Shown piece by piece: positions 27,284 to 37,693 of a DNA stretch of 64,000 bases (positions are counted from its first letter, which is position 1; every line of letters starts with the position of its first letter). The stretch covers positions 35,701 to 99,700 of the forward strand of contig JAMPAY010000009.1 of NCBI GenBank assembly GCA_023666945.1, in the 5' to 3' direction. The position numbers were made by a program, and so were the translations under genes. Origin of the DNA: Paludibacter sp. (GTDB lineage Bacteria; Bacteroidota; Bacteroidia; Bacteroidales; Paludibacteraceae). A model generated the notes under the pieces. That model saw only the letters and a list, made by a program, of their open reading frames with translations, had not been told where the DNA came from and ran no database searches.

Positions 27284-30200
27284 TTATTCCATATTGATGC
27301 TCAGTGCCAAACCTTGCAATTCGTGCAGCAACACATTCAAGGATTCCGGCAATCCCGGTGTAGGCATTGCCTCACCTTTGACGATAGCCTCATAAGTACG
27401 AGCACGTCCGTTGACGTCATCGGATTTAACAGTAAGTATCTCTTGCAGAATATGTGCAGCACCGTGTGCTTCAAGTGCCCATACCTCCATCTCACCGAAA
27501 CGCTGACCACCGAATTGTGCTTTACCACCAAGCGGCTGTTGCGTAATCAAACTATAAGGACCAATCGAACGTGCGTGCATCTTATCGTCAACCATGTGAC
27601 CCAATTTCAAGAAATAGGTAACACCTACGGTTGCCGGTTGGTCGAACATTTCACCTGTACCACCATCGTACAAATAGGTTTTACCAGCACGCGGCAATCC
27701 TGCCTTATCCGTCCATTCGTTCAAGTTGTCCATGGTACAACCATCGAAGATAGGAGTAGCAAATTTCACTCCCAACTCCTTACCTGCCCAACCAAGCACA
27801 GCCTCAAAAATCTGTCCAAGGTTCATACGAGAAGGCACACCCAACGGGTTCAGTACAATATCTACCGGTGTACCATCAGCCAAGAACGGCATATCTTCTA
27901 CACGAACAATCTTGCTGACAATACCCTTATTACCATGTCGACCCGCCATCTTGTCACCCACACGAATCTTACGCTTCTTGGCAATATATACTTTTGCCAT
28001 CTGCATAATACCATTGGGTAATTCATCACCAATAGTCAGGTCGAAATTACGACGTTTCAACTGAGCATCGTATTCTTTATATTTACGCAAATAGTTAAGA
28101 ATACAAGTGCGGATCAATTCATTTTTATCGTTATCGGGTGTCCATTTAGCAAGCATTACAGAATTGTAATCGATTTGTTCCAAACGTTCACGCGTAAACT
28201 TGCTATTTTTGGAGATCACATCCGTACCCATCAAGTCTTTGACGCCTGCGGACAATTTACCGTCAGTAAGCACCAAGAGTTTCTCTACCAATTGGTTCTT
28301 CAAATCTGCAATTTGCGCCTCAAACTGCGCCTGCATCTCTGCCAATTTAAGTTTATCCTCTTGTTTTTCTTTGCGGTCTTTAATGGCTTTTTGATAAAGA
28401 CGTTTCCCAATAACAACACCTGTAAGCGAAGGTGATGCTTTGAGCGAAGCATCTTTCACATCACCAGCCTTGTCACCAAAGATGGCTTTCAACAATTTTT
28501 CTTCAGGACTGGGATCACTCTCGCCTTTAGGAGTAATTTTACCGATAATCAGATCGCCAGGCACAATAGAGGCACCAACGCGTACGATACCATTCTCATC
28601 CAAGTTACGAGTAGCATCTTCGCTCACATTAGGAATATCAGCCGTGAACTCTTCCAGACCACGTTTAGTTTCACGTACTTCCAACAATTGCTCTACAACA
28701 TGAACAGACGTAAACATATCCTCACGTACAATACGTTCAGACAAGACAATAGCATCCTCATAGTTGTATCCTTTCCAAGGAATATAAGCGACCTTCAGGT
28801 TTTTACCTAACGCCAACTCTCCGTTTTCCGTAGAGAAACCTTCCGTTAAAATCTGTCCTTCTACAACTCTATCGCCTTTACGGACAAGCGGACGCAAGTC
28901 TATAGTTGTATTTTGGTTCGTCTTTTGGAACTTTGGCAACACATACTCTTTTACTGCCGACTCAAAACTTACGAACTCTTCGTCTTCCGTACGGTCGTAG
29001 CGAACACGAATACGTTCTGCATCAACATACACTACTTCACCGGCACCTTCTGCTGTTACTTGTGTACGCGAATCGCGAATCAATTGTCCCTCAATACCAG
29101 TTCCCACAATTGGTGCTTCAGAACGCAACAAAGGAACGGCCTGACGCATCATGTTCGATCCCATCAAAGCACGGTTGGCGTCATCATGCTCAAGGAAAGG
29201 AATCAAAGCCGCAGCAATAGATGCAATCTGACTTGGAGCGACATCCATCAAGTCAACTTGTTCCGGTTCTACGACAGGGAAATCGGCTTCGTAACGCGCC
29301 TTAACTCTATTATTGACAAAATGACCTTTTTCATCGACAGGAGCATTACCTTGTGCCACATAACTCTGCTCCTCATCTTCCGCCGTCATGTATACAATAC
29401 CATTTTCCGACAAGTCGACAACAGCATTATCTACTTTACGATAAGGAGTTTCGATAAAACCTAAATCATTTATCTTCGCATAGATACACAACGAAGAAAT
29501 CAAACCGATGTTAGGACCTTCAGGTGTTTCAATAGGACACAAACGACCATAGTGCGTATAGTGAACGTCACGTACTTCGAAACCAGCTCGATCGCGACTC
29601 AGACCGCCAGGACCTAATGCCGACATACGACGCTTGTGCGTAATCTCCGCCAATGGGTTTTGTTGGTCCATAAATTGCGACAACGCATTCGTTCCGAAAT
29701 AACTATTAATAACGCTGGAAATGCTTTTAGCATTGATCAAATCGGTCGGAGTAAACACCTCATTATCGCGTACATTCATACGTTCACGAATAGTACGTGA
29801 CATACGTGCCAATCCTACACCAAACTGATTATACAATTGCTCACCAACAGTACGAACACGACGATTGCTCAAGTGGTCAATATCATCAACTTCAGCACTT
29901 GAGTTGATAAGCAATATCAGATATTTAATAATCTCTATAATATCTTCTTTGGTAAGCACTCGGGTATCCATATCAATATCCAACTTAAGTTTTCTATTGA
30001 TACGATAACGTCCGACTTCACCCAAATCGTAGCGTTTCTCTGAAAAGAACAAACCGTTGATAACTTCACGGGCCGTATTATCATCAGCAGGTTCTGCATT
30101 ACGCAACTGACGATAGATATAAAGAACCGCCTCTTTTTCCGAATTGGTAGGGTCTTTCTGCAGCGTATTAAAGATGATACTACAGTCGTTCTGCGTAGCG

Positions 30201-31096
30201 TCTTCTCTATGCAACAATACAGACTTTGCACCCGACTCCAAAATATCTTGTATATTTTCTTTTGTCAATTCGGTTTCACGTTCAATAACAACCTCATTAC
30301 GTTCGATGGTTACTACTTCTCCTGTATCTTCATCCACGAAATCTTCAGTCCATGCCTTCAATACACGTGCAGCCAAACGACGTCCTAATACTTTATTGAG
30401 CGCAGATTTACTAACCTTTATTTCTTCTGCGAGATGGAAACACTCCAGTATATCTTTATCGCTTTCGAAACCAATTGCACGCAACAATGTCGTTACAGGC
30501 AATTTCTTCTTACGATCGATATAGGCATACATTACGTTATTGATATCCGTTGCAAATTCAATCCAAGAACCACGGAAAGGAATGATACGAGCAGAATACA
30601 ATTTCGTACCATTAGAGTGCTTACTTTGACCTAAGAAAACACCAGGAGAACGGTGTAATTGACTTACAATAACACGTTCCGCACCATTAATTACAAATGT
30701 TCCCTTAGGGGTCATATATGGAATAGTTCCCAAGAAGACATCTTGTATTTGCGTATCAAAATCCTCATGATCAGGATCTGTACAATACAATTTGAGTTTG
30801 GCCTTCAAAGGAACACAATAAGTCAATCCTCGTTGCAAACATTCATCAATCGAATAACGCGGAGGATCTACATAATAGTCCAAGAATTCAAGAATAAAGT
30901 TGTTTCTGGTATCCGAAATAGGAAAATTCTCAGAAAAAACCTTATAAAGTCCCTCTTGACGTCTTTGCTCCGGAGCAGTATCCATCTGAAAGAAATCATG
31001 GAAAGACTTTAATTGTATTTCCAGAAAGTCAGGATAAGGCATTTGCTTCTGAATAGAAGAAAAGCTAACTCTCTGAGTTTGTTTTGTTGAAGCCAT
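27284..31096 (-). CDS. rpoB: DNA-directed RNA polymerase subunit beta
   Basis: The ATG at 31096 ([12 protein letters not shown]) is chosen over one 84 bp upstream, because family members begin at this point; the product has 1270 residues. Landmarks are the rifampicin-region stretch with [18 protein letters not shown], the [11 protein letters not shown] catalytic-cleft motif and the C-terminal clamp ([18 protein letters not shown]). In the rifampicin region the residues usually changed in resistant strains look wild type. A 228-bp gap with an attenuator hairpin separates it from rplL. Confidence 0.98.
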   Translation of the reverse strand: MASTKQTQRVSFSSIQKQMPYPDFLEIQLKSFHDFFQMDTAPEQRRQEGLYKVFSENFPISDTRNNFILEFLDYYVDPPRYSIDECLQRGLTYCVPLKAKLKLYCTDPDHEDFDTQIQDVFLGTIPYMTPKGTFVINGAERVIVSQLHRSPGVFLGQSKHSNGTKLYSARIIPFRGSWIEFATDINNVMYAYIDRKKKLPVTTLLRAIGFESDKDILECFHLAEEIKVSKSALNKVLGRRLAARVLKAWTEDFVDEDTGEVVTIERNEVVIERETELTKENIQDILESGAKSVLLHREDATQNDCSIIFNTLQKDPTNSEKEAVLYIYRQLRNAEPADDNTAREVINGLFFSEKRYDLGEVGRYRINRKLKLDIDMDTRVLTKEDIIEIIKYLILLINSSAEVDDIDHLSNRRVRTVGEQLYNQFGVGLARMSRTIRERMNVRDNEVFTPTDLINAKSISSVINSYFGTNALSQFMDQQNPLAEITHKRRMSALGPGGLSRDRAGFEVRDVHYTHYGRLCPIETPEGPNIGLISSLCIYAKINDLGFIETPYRKVDNAVVDLSENGIVYMTAEDEEQSYVAQGNAPVDEKGHFVNNRVKARYEADFPVVEPEQVDLMDVAPSQIASIAAALIPFLEHDDANRALMGSNMMRQAVPLLRSEAPIVGTGIEGQLIRDSRTQVTAEGAGEVVYVDAERIRVRYDRTEDEEFVSFESAVKEYVLPKFQKTNQNTTIDLRPLVRKGDRVVEGQILTEGFSTENGELALGKNLKVAYIPWKGYNYEDAIVLSERIVREDMFTSVHVVEQLLEVRETKRGLEEFTADIPNVSEDATRNLDENGIVRVGASIVPGDLIIGKITPKGESDPSPEEKLLKAIFGDKAGDVKDASLKASPSLTGVVIGKRLYQKAIKDRKEKQEDKLKLAEMQAQFEAQIADLKNQLVEKLLVLTDGKLSAGVKDLMGTDVISKNSKFTRERLEQIDYNSVMLAKWTPDNDKNELIRTCILNYLRKYKEYDAQLKRRNFDLTIGDELPNGIMQMAKVYIAKKRKIRVGDKMAGRHGNKGIVSKIVRVEDMPFLADGTPVDIVLNPLGVPSRMNLGQIFEAVLGWAGKELGVKFATPIFDGCTMDNLNEWTDKAGLPRAGKTYLYDGGTGEMFDQPATVGVTYFLKLGHMVDDKMHARSIGPYSLITQQPLGGKAQFGGQRFGEMEVWALEAHGAAHILQEILTVKSDDVNGRARTYEAIVKGEAMPTPGLPESLNVLLHELQGLALSINME

Positions 31097-31265
31097 GAAT
31101 AGTCTATGGTTTATGAATTTGCGCCAAGAAGCAATGTAGTAACAGAAAAAAAACAATTCCTTGCAGTATTCTACGAACAACCTACTTTTCTTTAAGCCCT
31201 TTTAGTCGCAAACCATTATTACATATTGTTTTTTATAAAATTTTCACACTTCTGTATTAGTGAGA

Positions 31266-31305
31266 GAAAAAGGTTTAGAGCCTTTGATAACAAGGCTCTA
31301 AACCT
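31266..31305 (-). terminator. Terminator-like attenuator between rplL and rpoB
   Basis: On the minus strand AGGTTTAGAGCCTT (31305-31292) pairs perfectly over 14 bp with AAGGCTCTAAACCT (31284-31271), with a 7-nt loop, followed by TTTTTCTCTC. It starts 20 bp after the rplL stop. In E. coli an attenuator at the same place lowers rpoBC relative to rplJL; the same role is inferred here. Confidence 0.8.
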
Positions 31306-31324
31306 ATCATGCGATGTGCGGATA

Positions 31325-31705
31325 TTACTTCAGTTCTACCTCTGCACCACCTTCTTCGAGCACTTTCTTAAGTGCTTCAGCGTCAGCCTTAGCAAGTCCT
31401 TCTTTGATTACAGAAGGAGCACCGTCTACAAGATCTTTAGCTTCTTTCAAGCCGAGACCTGTTTGCTCTTTAACCAACTTAACGATAGCAAGTTTAGCCG
31501 CACCTGCAGATTTCAAAACTACATCAAAAGATGTTTTTTCTTCTTCTGCGGCAGTAGCACCACCAGCTGCAGGACCAGCAGCAACAGCAACAGCTGCAGC
31601 TGCAGGTTCAATTCCGTATTCGTCTTTTAAAATCTGGGCCAACTCATTTACTTCCTTTACGGTGAGGTTAACCAATTGTTCAGCAAAAGCTTTCAAATCT
31701 GCCAT
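31325..31705 (-). CDS. rplL: 50S ribosomal protein L7/L12
   Basis: The 126-residue stalk protein binds as dimers to L10 and recruits translation factors. It has the helical N-terminal dimer domain ([22 protein letters not shown]), an Ala/Gly/Pro-rich hinge at residues 35-52 and the globular C-terminal domain with [17 protein letters not shown], which contacts EF-G and EF-Tu. It ends EVELK. It lies 75 bp after rplJ and just before the attenuator. Confidence 0.97.
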   Translation of the reverse strand: MADLKAFAEQLVNLTVKEVNELAQILKDEYGIEPAAAAVAVAAGPAAGGATAAEEEKTSFDVVLKSAGAAKLAIVKLVKEQTGLGLKEAKDLVDGAPSVIKEGLAKADAEALKKVLEEGGAEVELK

Positions 31706-31780
31706 TGTCGTATAATTTTAGAATGTTATTTTTATAATTTACTATGTGATACTAAGCGGCATCACGCGCTTTTAAGTTCC

Positions 31781-32314
31781 TTATGCTATTCTCTCGCCAA
31801 GCGTTTTGAGAACACCATGAATTGTATTTCCTCCCGACTGGAGTGCGGATACAACATTCTTTGCAGGAGATTGGAGCAAAGCCACCAAATCTGCAATAAG
31901 TTCGTTTTTGCTCTTGATAGTGGTAAGGAAATCCAACTGCTCAGATCCTACATATGTAACATCCTCTACGAATGCTGCCTTCAATGCAGGTTTAGCATCT
32001 TTATTTTTCTTATCCTTATCAAGAAACTCCTTAATCAACTTTGCAGGTGCATTACCTGTATTGCAAAGCATTAAAGCAGTGTTACCTTTCAGGCAAGAGA
32101 ACAACTGTTCATCAACATTTGTTCCTTCCAAAGCCTTGTGCAACAATGTATTCTTTACAACAACAAGTTTAATCTGCTTATTGAAACATGCCCGACGCAG
32201 TTCGCTTGTTTTCTCTGCATTCAAACCTTCAATATCTGTCAGATAGAAATGAGCATATTCACTCAATTGACCTTTCAGTTGTTCAATAATCGCGGTTTTA
32301 TCTTCCTTTTTCAT
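31781..32314 (-). CDS. rplJ: 50S ribosomal protein L10
   Basis: The 177-residue protein is the base of the L7/L12 stalk. The N-terminal rRNA-binding domain is recognisable (LKGQLSEYAHFYLTDIEGL, then RRACFNKQIKLVVVKNTL), and the C-terminal helix that carries L7/L12 dimers ends LKTLGERIA. In many bacteria L10 represses its own operon by binding an mRNA leader. Only 18 bp separate it from rplA here, so such a site would have to lie inside rplA or further up. Confidence 0.97.
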   Translation of the reverse strand: MKKEDKTAIIEQLKGQLSEYAHFYLTDIEGLNAEKTSELRRACFNKQIKLVVVKNTLLHKALEGTNVDEQLFSCLKGNTALMLCNTGNAPAKLIKEFLDKDKKNKDAKPALKAAFVEDVTYVGSEQLDFLTTIKSKNELIADLVALLQSPAKNVVSALQSGGNTIHGVLKTLGERIA

Positions 32315-32332
32315 AATCTACTCTGGGTTTTA

Positions 32333-33025
32333 TCATTCAACTGATTTTGGGTCAATTTTAAGACCTTTACTCATTGTACTCGAAAGATAAATGCTCTTAA
32401 TATAAGTACCTTTAGAAGCCGCAGGTTTCAGCTTAATAAGCGTTTGGATAAATTCCTGTGCGTTTTCAGCTATCTTATCAGCGGGGAAAGATACTTTGCA
32501 TATTGATGTATGTACAATACCGAACTTATCAACTTTAAAATCAATTTTACCCTGCTTAACCTCAGCAACAGCCTTTGCTACATCCATTGTAACAGTACCA
32601 CTTTTGGGGTTAGGCATCAAACCACGCGGACCGAGAATACGTCCTAGGGCACCGATTTTACCCATGATTTGCGGCATGGTGATAATAACATCAACATCCG
32701 TCCAACCACCTTTGATTTTGTCAATATATTCATCCAAACCAACATAGTCAGCCCCTGCTTCTTTAGCAGCAGCTTCTTGGTCAGGAGTACATAATGCAAG
32801 AACTCTTACCTGTTTGCCAGTACCATGGGGCAAAGACACCACGCCACGAACCATTTGGTTTGCTTTACGTGGATCCACTCCCAAACGGACATCAACGTCC
32901 ACAGATGCATCGAACTTAGTAGTAGTGATCTCTTTCAGCAAAACGGCTGCTTCACTCAATGTATAGGCTTTACCTTCTTCAATCTTTTCTAAAGCCAACT
33001 TTTGATTTTTTGTCAGTTTACTCAT
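32333..33025 (-). CDS. rplA: 50S ribosomal protein L1
   Basis: The 230-residue two-domain protein of the L1 stalk moves deacylated tRNA out of the E site. It has the family signature ([15 protein letters not shown] near residue 130) and the closing [11 protein letters not shown] segment. Its start is 18 bp after rplK. L1 is the usual autorepressor of the rplK-rplA unit. Length is normal. Confidence 0.97.
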   Translation of the reverse strand: MSKLTKNQKLALEKIEEGKAYTLSEAAVLLKEITTTKFDASVDVDVRLGVDPRKANQMVRGVVSLPHGTGKQVRVLALCTPDQEAAAKEAGADYVGLDEYIDKIKGGWTDVDVIITMPQIMGKIGALGRILGPRGLMPNPKSGTVTMDVAKAVAEVKQGKIDFKVDKFGIVHTSICKVSFPADKIAENAQEFIQTLIKLKPAASKGTYIKSIYLSSTMSKGLKIDPKSVE

Positions 33026-33043
33026 ACTCTAATTGAAGTTTAA

Positions 33044-33466
33044 TCATTTAACGGTTATACCCATACTACGAGCGGTACCTGCAACCATTTTAATTGCACT
33101 TTCCACTTCAAAGCAGTTCAAGTCTGCCATTTTATCAGTAGCAATTTGACGACATTGTTCCATAGTAATAGATGCTACTTTCTTACGATTAGGTTCAGCA
33201 GAACCGCTCTTCAGCTTAGCAGCCTCCAACAATTGAATGGCAACAGGAGGGGTCTTTACTACAAAATCGAAAGACTTGTCTGTGTAATACGTAATAACAA
33301 CCGGCAATACCTTACCGGCTTTGTCCTGGGTTCTGGCATTGAATTGTTTGCAAAACTCCATAATATTGATACCCTTAGAACCCAATGCAGGTCCTACTGG
33401 GGGTGATGGGTTTGCCGCACCACCTTTAATCTGCAATTTAATAAGTCCAGCAATTTCTTTAGCCAT
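33044..33466 (-). CDS. rplK: 50S ribosomal protein L11
   Basis: The 140-residue protein of the GTPase-associated centre has the proline-rich N-terminal domain ([20 protein letters not shown]), where thiostrepton-type drugs act, and a C-terminal rRNA-binding domain ending [11 protein letters not shown]. It is 68 bp after nusG and 18 bp before rplA. Length is normal. Confidence 0.97.
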   Translation of the reverse strand: MAKEIAGLIKLQIKGGAANPSPPVGPALGSKGINIMEFCKQFNARTQDKAGKVLPVVITYYTDKSFDFVVKTPPVAIQLLEAAKLKSGSAEPNRKKVASITMEQCRQIATDKMADLNCFEVESAIKMVAGTARSMGITVK

Positions 33467-33534
33467 AATTATTCAATTTACTTTGTTAATAGTTAAAAAC
33501 TATCGAGTAGTTATACGACCCGTAACATTGTCTC

Positions 33535-34080
33535 CTACTCTTTATCTACCTGATTGAAGCCCAACTCAAGCGGAGTCTTACGTCCGAAGACAGTAACAAT
33601 CACCTTCAGTTTGCGTTTATCACTCATAATCTCATCAACCTCACCATTGAACCCATTAAACGGTCCATCGGTAACTTTGACAGTTTCTCCAACCATGAAA
33701 GGAATCTCAAGTACAGTATTATCTGCTTGTTCATCAATATTTCCCAAAATTCTATTCACCTCAGATTGGCGAACAGGTGTAGGAAGCACTGATTTTCCGT
33801 CACTCAAAAATCCCAATACGTTAGGCACATTACGCAAACGCGGATAGCATTCATCTACCAAGTTCGCCTCAACCAAAACGTATCCCGGCAAGAAAGTGCG
33901 TTCTTTAATCACACGCTTTCCTCCACGTAGTTGAACAACCTTTTCTGTAGGAATAAGCACTTGGGATACATATTGCCCAAGTTCGGTAGTTTTGCAAGCA
34001 GCCTCAATATACTCTTTGACTTTTGCCTCCTTACCGCTGATAGCCTTTAAGACATACCATTTGTACTCATTATCTGCCAT
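33535..34080 (-). CDS. nusG: Transcription antitermination protein NusG
   Basis: The 181-residue protein has an N-terminal NGN domain (WYVLKAISGKEAKVKEYIE, then FLPGYVLVEANL) that binds the RNA polymerase clamp. A C-terminal KOW domain (VGETVKVTDGPFNGFNGEV) couples to ribosomal S10 or Rho. It begins 11 bp after secE. A single canonical copy is present in the window; it is not one of the capsule-linked UpxY-type paralogues. Confidence 0.97.
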   Translation of the reverse strand: MADNEYKWYVLKAISGKEAKVKEYIEAACKTTELGQYVSQVLIPTEKVVQLRGGKRVIKERTFLPGYVLVEANLVDECYPRLRNVPNVLGFLSDGKSVLPTPVRQSEVNRILGNIDEQADNTVLEIPFMVGETVKVTDGPFNGFNGEVDEIMSDKRKLKVIVTVFGRKTPLELGFNQVDKE

Positions 34081-34091
34081 GCCCGCCTACA

Positions 34092-34280
34092 TTAAAAGAG
34101 ACCATAAATAAACTTCATGAGGGACTCAAAAGAGAAATCCACAAGCCATACCAGCAACGCCAATATAAGGGAAGCAATCAATACCAGCACTGCGCTATTA
34201 GTCAACTCCGTTCGTGTTGGCCAACTTACTTTATGGACTAACTCCGTGTAAGACGCCTTAATGTTGTCTATTATCTTCAT
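34092..34280 (-). CDS. secE: Preprotein translocase subunit SecE
   Basis: The 62-residue minimal SecE has an amphipathic cytoplasmic helix (ASYTELVHKVSWPTRTEL, with the family's SWPT motif) and one membrane helix (residues 29-49, VLVLIASLILALLVWLV). It clamps SecY in the translocon; secY is encoded at 46624-47961. It is 11 bp before nusG and about 97 bp after tRNA-Trp. Confidence 0.95.
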   Translation of the reverse strand: MKIIDNIKASYTELVHKVSWPTRTELTNSAVLVLIASLILALLVWLVDFSFESLMKFIYGLF

Positions 34281-34376
34281 ATCACGTAGAATTTACTTTA
34301 TTTTATCCGCCGAAAAAGACCCCAGATAGCACGCCAGCGTGTTAACCGAAGTCATTTCCAACTGTCATTTTATTTG

Positions 34377-34449
34377 CACGGAAGGAGAGGCTCGAACTCC
34401 CGACACCTGGTTTTGGAGACCAGTGCTCTACCAACTGAGCTACTTCCGT
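34377..34449 (-). tRNA. tRNA-Trp (CCA)
   Basis: The acceptor stem ACGGAAG/CTTCCGT pairs fully, the anticodon loop is CTCCAAA (anticodon CCA), and the T arm has GTTCGAG. No 3' CCA is encoded. It lies between tuf and secE. Confidence 0.95.
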
Positions 34450-34451
34450 AA

Positions 34452-34480
34452 AATATAGGTCAGCCAAGCCGACCTATATT
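34452..34480 (-). other. Hairpin between tuf and tRNA-Trp
   Basis: AATATAGGTC (34452-34461) and GACCTATATT (34471-34480) pair perfectly over 10 bp with a 9-nt loop, 20 bp after the tuf stop. Only three T follow before the tRNA, so it may be a processing or mRNA-stability element rather than a full terminator. Confidence 0.6.
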
Positions 34481-34499
34481 GATTATTGATTAAAAGTGA

Positions 34500-35684
34500 T
34501 TAGTCAATCAACTTGGTAATCTGGCCAGAACCTACCGTACGACCACCTTCACGGATAGCGAAACGAAGACCCTCTGAGCAAGCAACCGGATAAATCAACT
34601 TAACCTGAATTTCGAGGTTATCGCCAGGCATTACCATTTCTGTTCCTTCAGGAAGAGTAATTTCACCTGTAACGTCCATTGTACGAATATAGAACTGAGG
34701 ACGATAATGATTATGGAACGGAGTATGACGACCACCTTCTTCTTTCTTCAAGATATAAACAGAAGCCTTAAATTCGCTATAAGTCTTCACAACACCCGGG
34801 TGCGTAATAACCATACCACGACGAACTTCGTTCTTATCAATACCACGGAGCAACAAACCTACATTATCACCAGCCTCACCCTGATCGAGCAACTTACGGA
34901 ACATTTCCACACCGGTAACAACAGATTTTTTATCTTCACCTAAACCGAGAAGTTGAACTTCATCACCCACTTTAACGACACCTGTTTCGATACGACCAGT
35001 AGCCACAGTACCACGACCAGTAATAGAGAACACATCTTCTACAGGCATCAAGAAAGGTTTATCTACTGCACGAGGAGGCAATTGAATCCAATTATCAACA
35101 GCATCCATCAACTCCATAACCTTATCCTCCCACTCAGCAACACCATTCAATGCACCAAGAGCAGAACCACGAATAATAGGAGTATTATCACCATCAAAAT
35201 CATAGAACGAGAGCAACTCACGCATTTCCATCTCAACCAAATCAAGCATTTCAGCATCGTCTACCATGTCGCACTTATTCATAAACACAACAAGGCGAGG
35301 AACATTCACCTGACGAGCAAGCAAGATATGCTCACGAGTTTGAGGCATAGGACCATCGGTAGCAGCAACAACTATAATTGCACCATCCATCTGAGCAGCA
35401 CCAGTAACCATGTTCTTAACATAGTCAGCGTGACCCGGGCAGTCAACGTGCGCATAGTGACGAGTAGCAGTTTGATACTCTACGTGAGCCGTATTAATAG
35501 TAATACCACGTTCTTTTTCTTCAGGAGCGTTATCGATAGAGTCGAAAGAACGCAACTCAGAAAGACCTTTCTTTGCCAACACAGTAGTAATCGCTGCAGT
35601 CAAAGTAGTCTTACCGTGGTCTACGTGACCGATAGTACCGATGTTTACGTGCGGTTTCGAACGGTCAAATTTCTCTTTTGCCAT
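34500..35684 (-). CDS. tuf: Elongation factor Tu
   Basis: The 394-residue GTPase brings aminoacyl-tRNA to the ribosome. It has the P-loop GHVDHGKT (18-25), switch I RGITINT, G3 DCPGH with the catalytic His, and NKCD, followed by domains 2 and 3. It is the only tuf gene in the window; the str segment around fusA lacks the second copy seen in E. coli. It sits 42 bp after tRNA-Thr(GGT), with four tRNA genes upstream, and is presumably released from a common precursor by tRNA processing. Confidence 0.98.
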   Translation of the reverse strand: MAKEKFDRSKPHVNIGTIGHVDHGKTTLTAAITTVLAKKGLSELRSFDSIDNAPEEKERGITINTAHVEYQTATRHYAHVDCPGHADYVKNMVTGAAQMDGAIIVVAATDGPMPQTREHILLARQVNVPRLVVFMNKCDMVDDAEMLDLVEMEMRELLSFYDFDGDNTPIIRGSALGALNGVAEWEDKVMELMDAVDNWIQLPPRAVDKPFLMPVEDVFSITGRGTVATGRIETGVVKVGDEVQLLGLGEDKKSVVTGVEMFRKLLDQGEAGDNVGLLLRGIDKNEVRRGMVITHPGVVKTYSEFKASVYILKKEEGGRHTPFHNHYRPQFYIRTMDVTGEITLPEGTEMVMPGDNLEIQVKLIYPVACSEGLRFAIREGGRTVGSGQITKLID

Positions 35685-35726
35685 AATTCAATAAATTACT
35701 TGATTGTTAGTTAATATTATCTTTAG

Positions 35727-35798
<72 letters not shown>

Positions 35799-35866
35799 AA
35801 CACCGGTTCCATTGCATCCGCCACAGCAGATTTCCGAGCAACTTCATTCGGACTTATTCTTCTTTG

Positions 35867-35939
35867 AGCGGAAAACGGGACTCAAACCCGCGACCCCCAG
35901 CTTGGAAGGCTAGTGCTCTATCGACTGAGCTATTTCCGC
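35867..35939 (-). tRNA. tRNA-Gly (TCC)
   Basis: The anticodon arm is CTAGC-CTTCCAA-GCTGG (anticodon TCC, with one wobble or mismatch in the stem). The acceptor GCGGAAA pairs with TTTCCGC, and the T loop is TTTGAGT. Confidence 0.93.
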
Positions 35940-36034
35940 ATAATTAACTTCCCACACATCTTTTATAATAAAAGAATCCCTGTCTAAGTCGTTTTTCGAC
36001 CTACGCAAGAATTCCTCATTCCCGCTATGGGGAG

Positions 36035-36117
36035 TGGGTAGTGATGGATTCGAACCACCGAAGCGATGACGCAGCAGATTTACAGTCTGCCCCATTTGGC
36101 CACTCTGGAAACTACCC
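36035..36117 (-). tRNA. tRNA-Tyr (GTA)
   Basis: This class II tRNA has a long variable arm; the anticodon arm is CAGA-CTGTAAA-TCTG (anticodon GTA). The acceptor GGGTAGT pairs with ACTACCC, and the T arm has GGTTCGAATCC. Confidence 0.95.
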
Positions 36118-36176
36118 TCTTCACAATCTTTCTCTTTCAGCACACATTTGCGCTACCGATTGTTTTTTTTCTTTCG

Positions 36177-36250
36177 AGCCTCTTGTCGGATTCGAACCAA
36201 CGACCCCGAGATTACAAATCACGTGCTCTGGCCAACTGAGCTAAAGAGGC
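36177..36250 (-). tRNA. tRNA-Thr (TGT)
   Basis: The anticodon loop is TTTGTAA (anticodon TGT), with a stem CGTGA/TCTCG holding one T-T mismatch. The acceptor GCCTCTT pairs with AAGAGGC, and the T arm is GGTTCGAATCC. It is the first tRNA after the promoter at 36341-36371. Confidence 0.9.
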
Positions 36251-36316
36251 ATCATTCTCTGCAATACGCAAACCCTTTGGTAAGAGCCGACTTGTTGCGT
36301 TTACTTTCCGTACCAA

Positions 36317-36341
36317 GCACCGCTCATCGGAAAAGCGGTGC
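36317..36341. promoter_or_regulatory. Inverted repeat at the start site of the tRNA-tuf transcript
   Basis: GCACCGCT (36317-36324) and AGCGGTGC (36334-36341) are perfect inverted repeats with a 9-bp spacer. The right arm touches the -7 element and the expected start (about 36334) lies in it. It could be an operator or a 5' hairpin of the precursor. Confidence 0.5.
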
Positions 36342-36371
36342 AAAAGTACGGCATTTTTTTTAATTGACCAA
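36341..36371 (-). promoter_or_regulatory. Promoter of the tRNA-tuf-secE block
   Basis: TTG (36371-36369) is followed after exactly 20 bp by TACTTTTG (36348-36341) on the minus strand. It lies between the hpf stop and the first tRNA and should drive the tRNA, tuf and probably secE-nusG genes. Confidence 0.75.
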
Positions 36372-36393
36372 ATGTTTCGCAAAAAAAGTTGTA

Positions 36394-36690
36394 TCAACCT
36401 ACATTTTTTTCCTTTAATCGCTCCATTTGACGCTCCATAGCAGTTAAAGTTTCGTCCACCCCCTGTTCAAAAGTATCACAAACTTTGCGAGCGAACACCT
36501 CCTGCCCTACTCCTAAAACACGCAACTGTGTTTCCTTATTCAAAGTGCTTTCAGGCTTAACAACGGTTAACCGAAACTCCACATCTACATTTTCCTTCAA
36601 CACCCGTTCGTATTTTTTAGTCTTTTTCTCGATATACTGCGTAAGTTTATCTGCAATATCAAAATTTACAGCTTGAATGATGAGTTTCAT
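36394..36690 (-). CDS. hpf: Ribosome hibernation-promoting factor, short form
   Basis: The 98-residue protein has the HPF/RaiA beta-alpha-beta-beta-beta-alpha fold: MKLIIQAVNFDIADKLTQYIE, KKTKKYERVL, then VDVEFRLTVVKP and a C-terminal helix DETLTAMERQMERLK. It binds the 30S decoding region and shuts down or dimerises ribosomes in stationary phase. It lacks the C-terminal dimerisation domain of long HPFs. It lies 35 bp after the xer gene and just before the tRNA promoter. Confidence 0.93.
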   Translation of the reverse strand: MKLIIQAVNFDIADKLTQYIEKKTKKYERVLKENVDVEFRLTVVKPESTLNKETQLRVLGVGQEVFARKVCDTFEQGVDETLTAMERQMERLKEKNVG

Positions 36691-36725
36691 AATGACCTCC
36701 TTTGTTAAACGATTAATATTAGTTT

Positions 36726-37658
36726 TTACTCGACGGTGGTTACATCCACACCACCTTCTTGTGTTTTAGTAGCATTACTACGCGGGTGGGCTTTCTCGTA
36801 AACCTTCTTAACCTGTTCAAACGTTGTATGCGTATATATTTGCGTAGCAGCAAGGCTTGCATGTCCCATCAACGTCTTTATCGTATTAATATCTGCTCCA
36901 TTATTAAGCATAACTGTTGCAAACGTATGCCGCAACACATGGGGAGATTGTTTCTTAAGCGTACTCACCTCGCCCATTCGCTCATGCACTACCCTATATA
37001 TTACCGCTGCCGTTATACGTGCTCCAGACGGTTTCACCAACAAGGCATCCCCCTCGCGGCTCTTCCCCACTTTTCTTTCCCTCCAATCCATATACAACAA
37101 AATCTGTTCCAACAAAGGCTCACCCAAAGGAATAACACGTTCTTTTCGACGTTTTCCAAACACTCGCACTTGTTTTGCACCAAAATCCACATCTTTATCG
37201 TCCAAAGCCAACATTTCGGCACGCCTCATCCCCGTTTCGTAAAGCATTTCTATAATAAGATTATCACGAACAGATAGAAAATCATCTGCGAAATGTTCCC
37301 CCTCCCGCAGTCTGCACAGTTCACTTTCTTTATAGAATACAGGCAACGTTTTTCCTATTTTAGGTGCAATGATTCGTTGAGTCACATTCTTATTTGTAGC
37401 ATCCATACGGCGACAATACTTCCAAAAAGAGCGCAATGAAGACAACTTGCGGCGTACGGTTCGCGCTCCCATTCCTGCATCCATCAATTCCACCAACCAA
37501 GTACGGATATCGTCTTCCATCACCTTATTAGGATCTAAAGCATCCGGCTTTATCCCCAGGAATTCACAGAACAAAATCAAATCGTGTTCGTAAGCCTGTA
37601 CAGTTAGCGGCGAATAACGCCTTTCTACTGCAATATATTCCAAGAAATGCCTTATCAT
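36726..37658 (-). CDS. Tyrosine recombinase of the XerC/XerD type
   Basis: The 310-residue protein has an N-terminal SAM-like core-binding domain (residues 1-85) and a catalytic domain with the full set of residues: Arg145 (ETGMRRAE), Lys169, His240 and Arg243 (HVLRHTF), His266 (GHAS) and the nucleophile Tyr275. Length and neutral context beside hpf fit a housekeeping Xer enzyme that resolves chromosome dimers, rather than a mobile-element integrase. Which of XerC or XerD it is cannot be told. It is followed at 35 bp by hpf. Confidence 0.9.
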   Translation of the reverse strand: MIRHFLEYIAVERRYSPLTVQAYEHDLILFCEFLGIKPDALDPNKVMEDDIRTWLVELMDAGMGARTVRRKLSSLRSFWKYCRRMDATNKNVTQRIIAPKIGKTLPVFYKESELCRLREGEHFADDFLSVRDNLIIEMLYETGMRRAEMLALDDKDVDFGAKQVRVFGKRRKERVIPLGEPLLEQILLYMDWRERKVGKSREGDALLVKPSGARITAAVIYRVVHERMGEVSTLKKQSPHVLRHTFATVMLNNGADINTIKTLMGHASLAATQIYTHTTFEQVKKVYEKAHPRSNATKTQEGGVDVTTVE

Positions 37659-37693
37659 CCATACATTTTAAAAACATAATTTTCCGATAACAC

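Noticed and set aside
34953..35714. 253-codon open frame opposite tuf
   Set aside because: Antisense to EF-Tu; low-complexity Asn/Ser/Thr/His-rich translation without any motif.
36726..37658. Tyrosine recombinase beside tRNA genes as a mobile-element integrase
   Set aside because: No attachment-site duplication of a tRNA 3' end, no element genes, and a housekeeping neighbourhood with hpf; it fits a chromosomal Xer enzyme.
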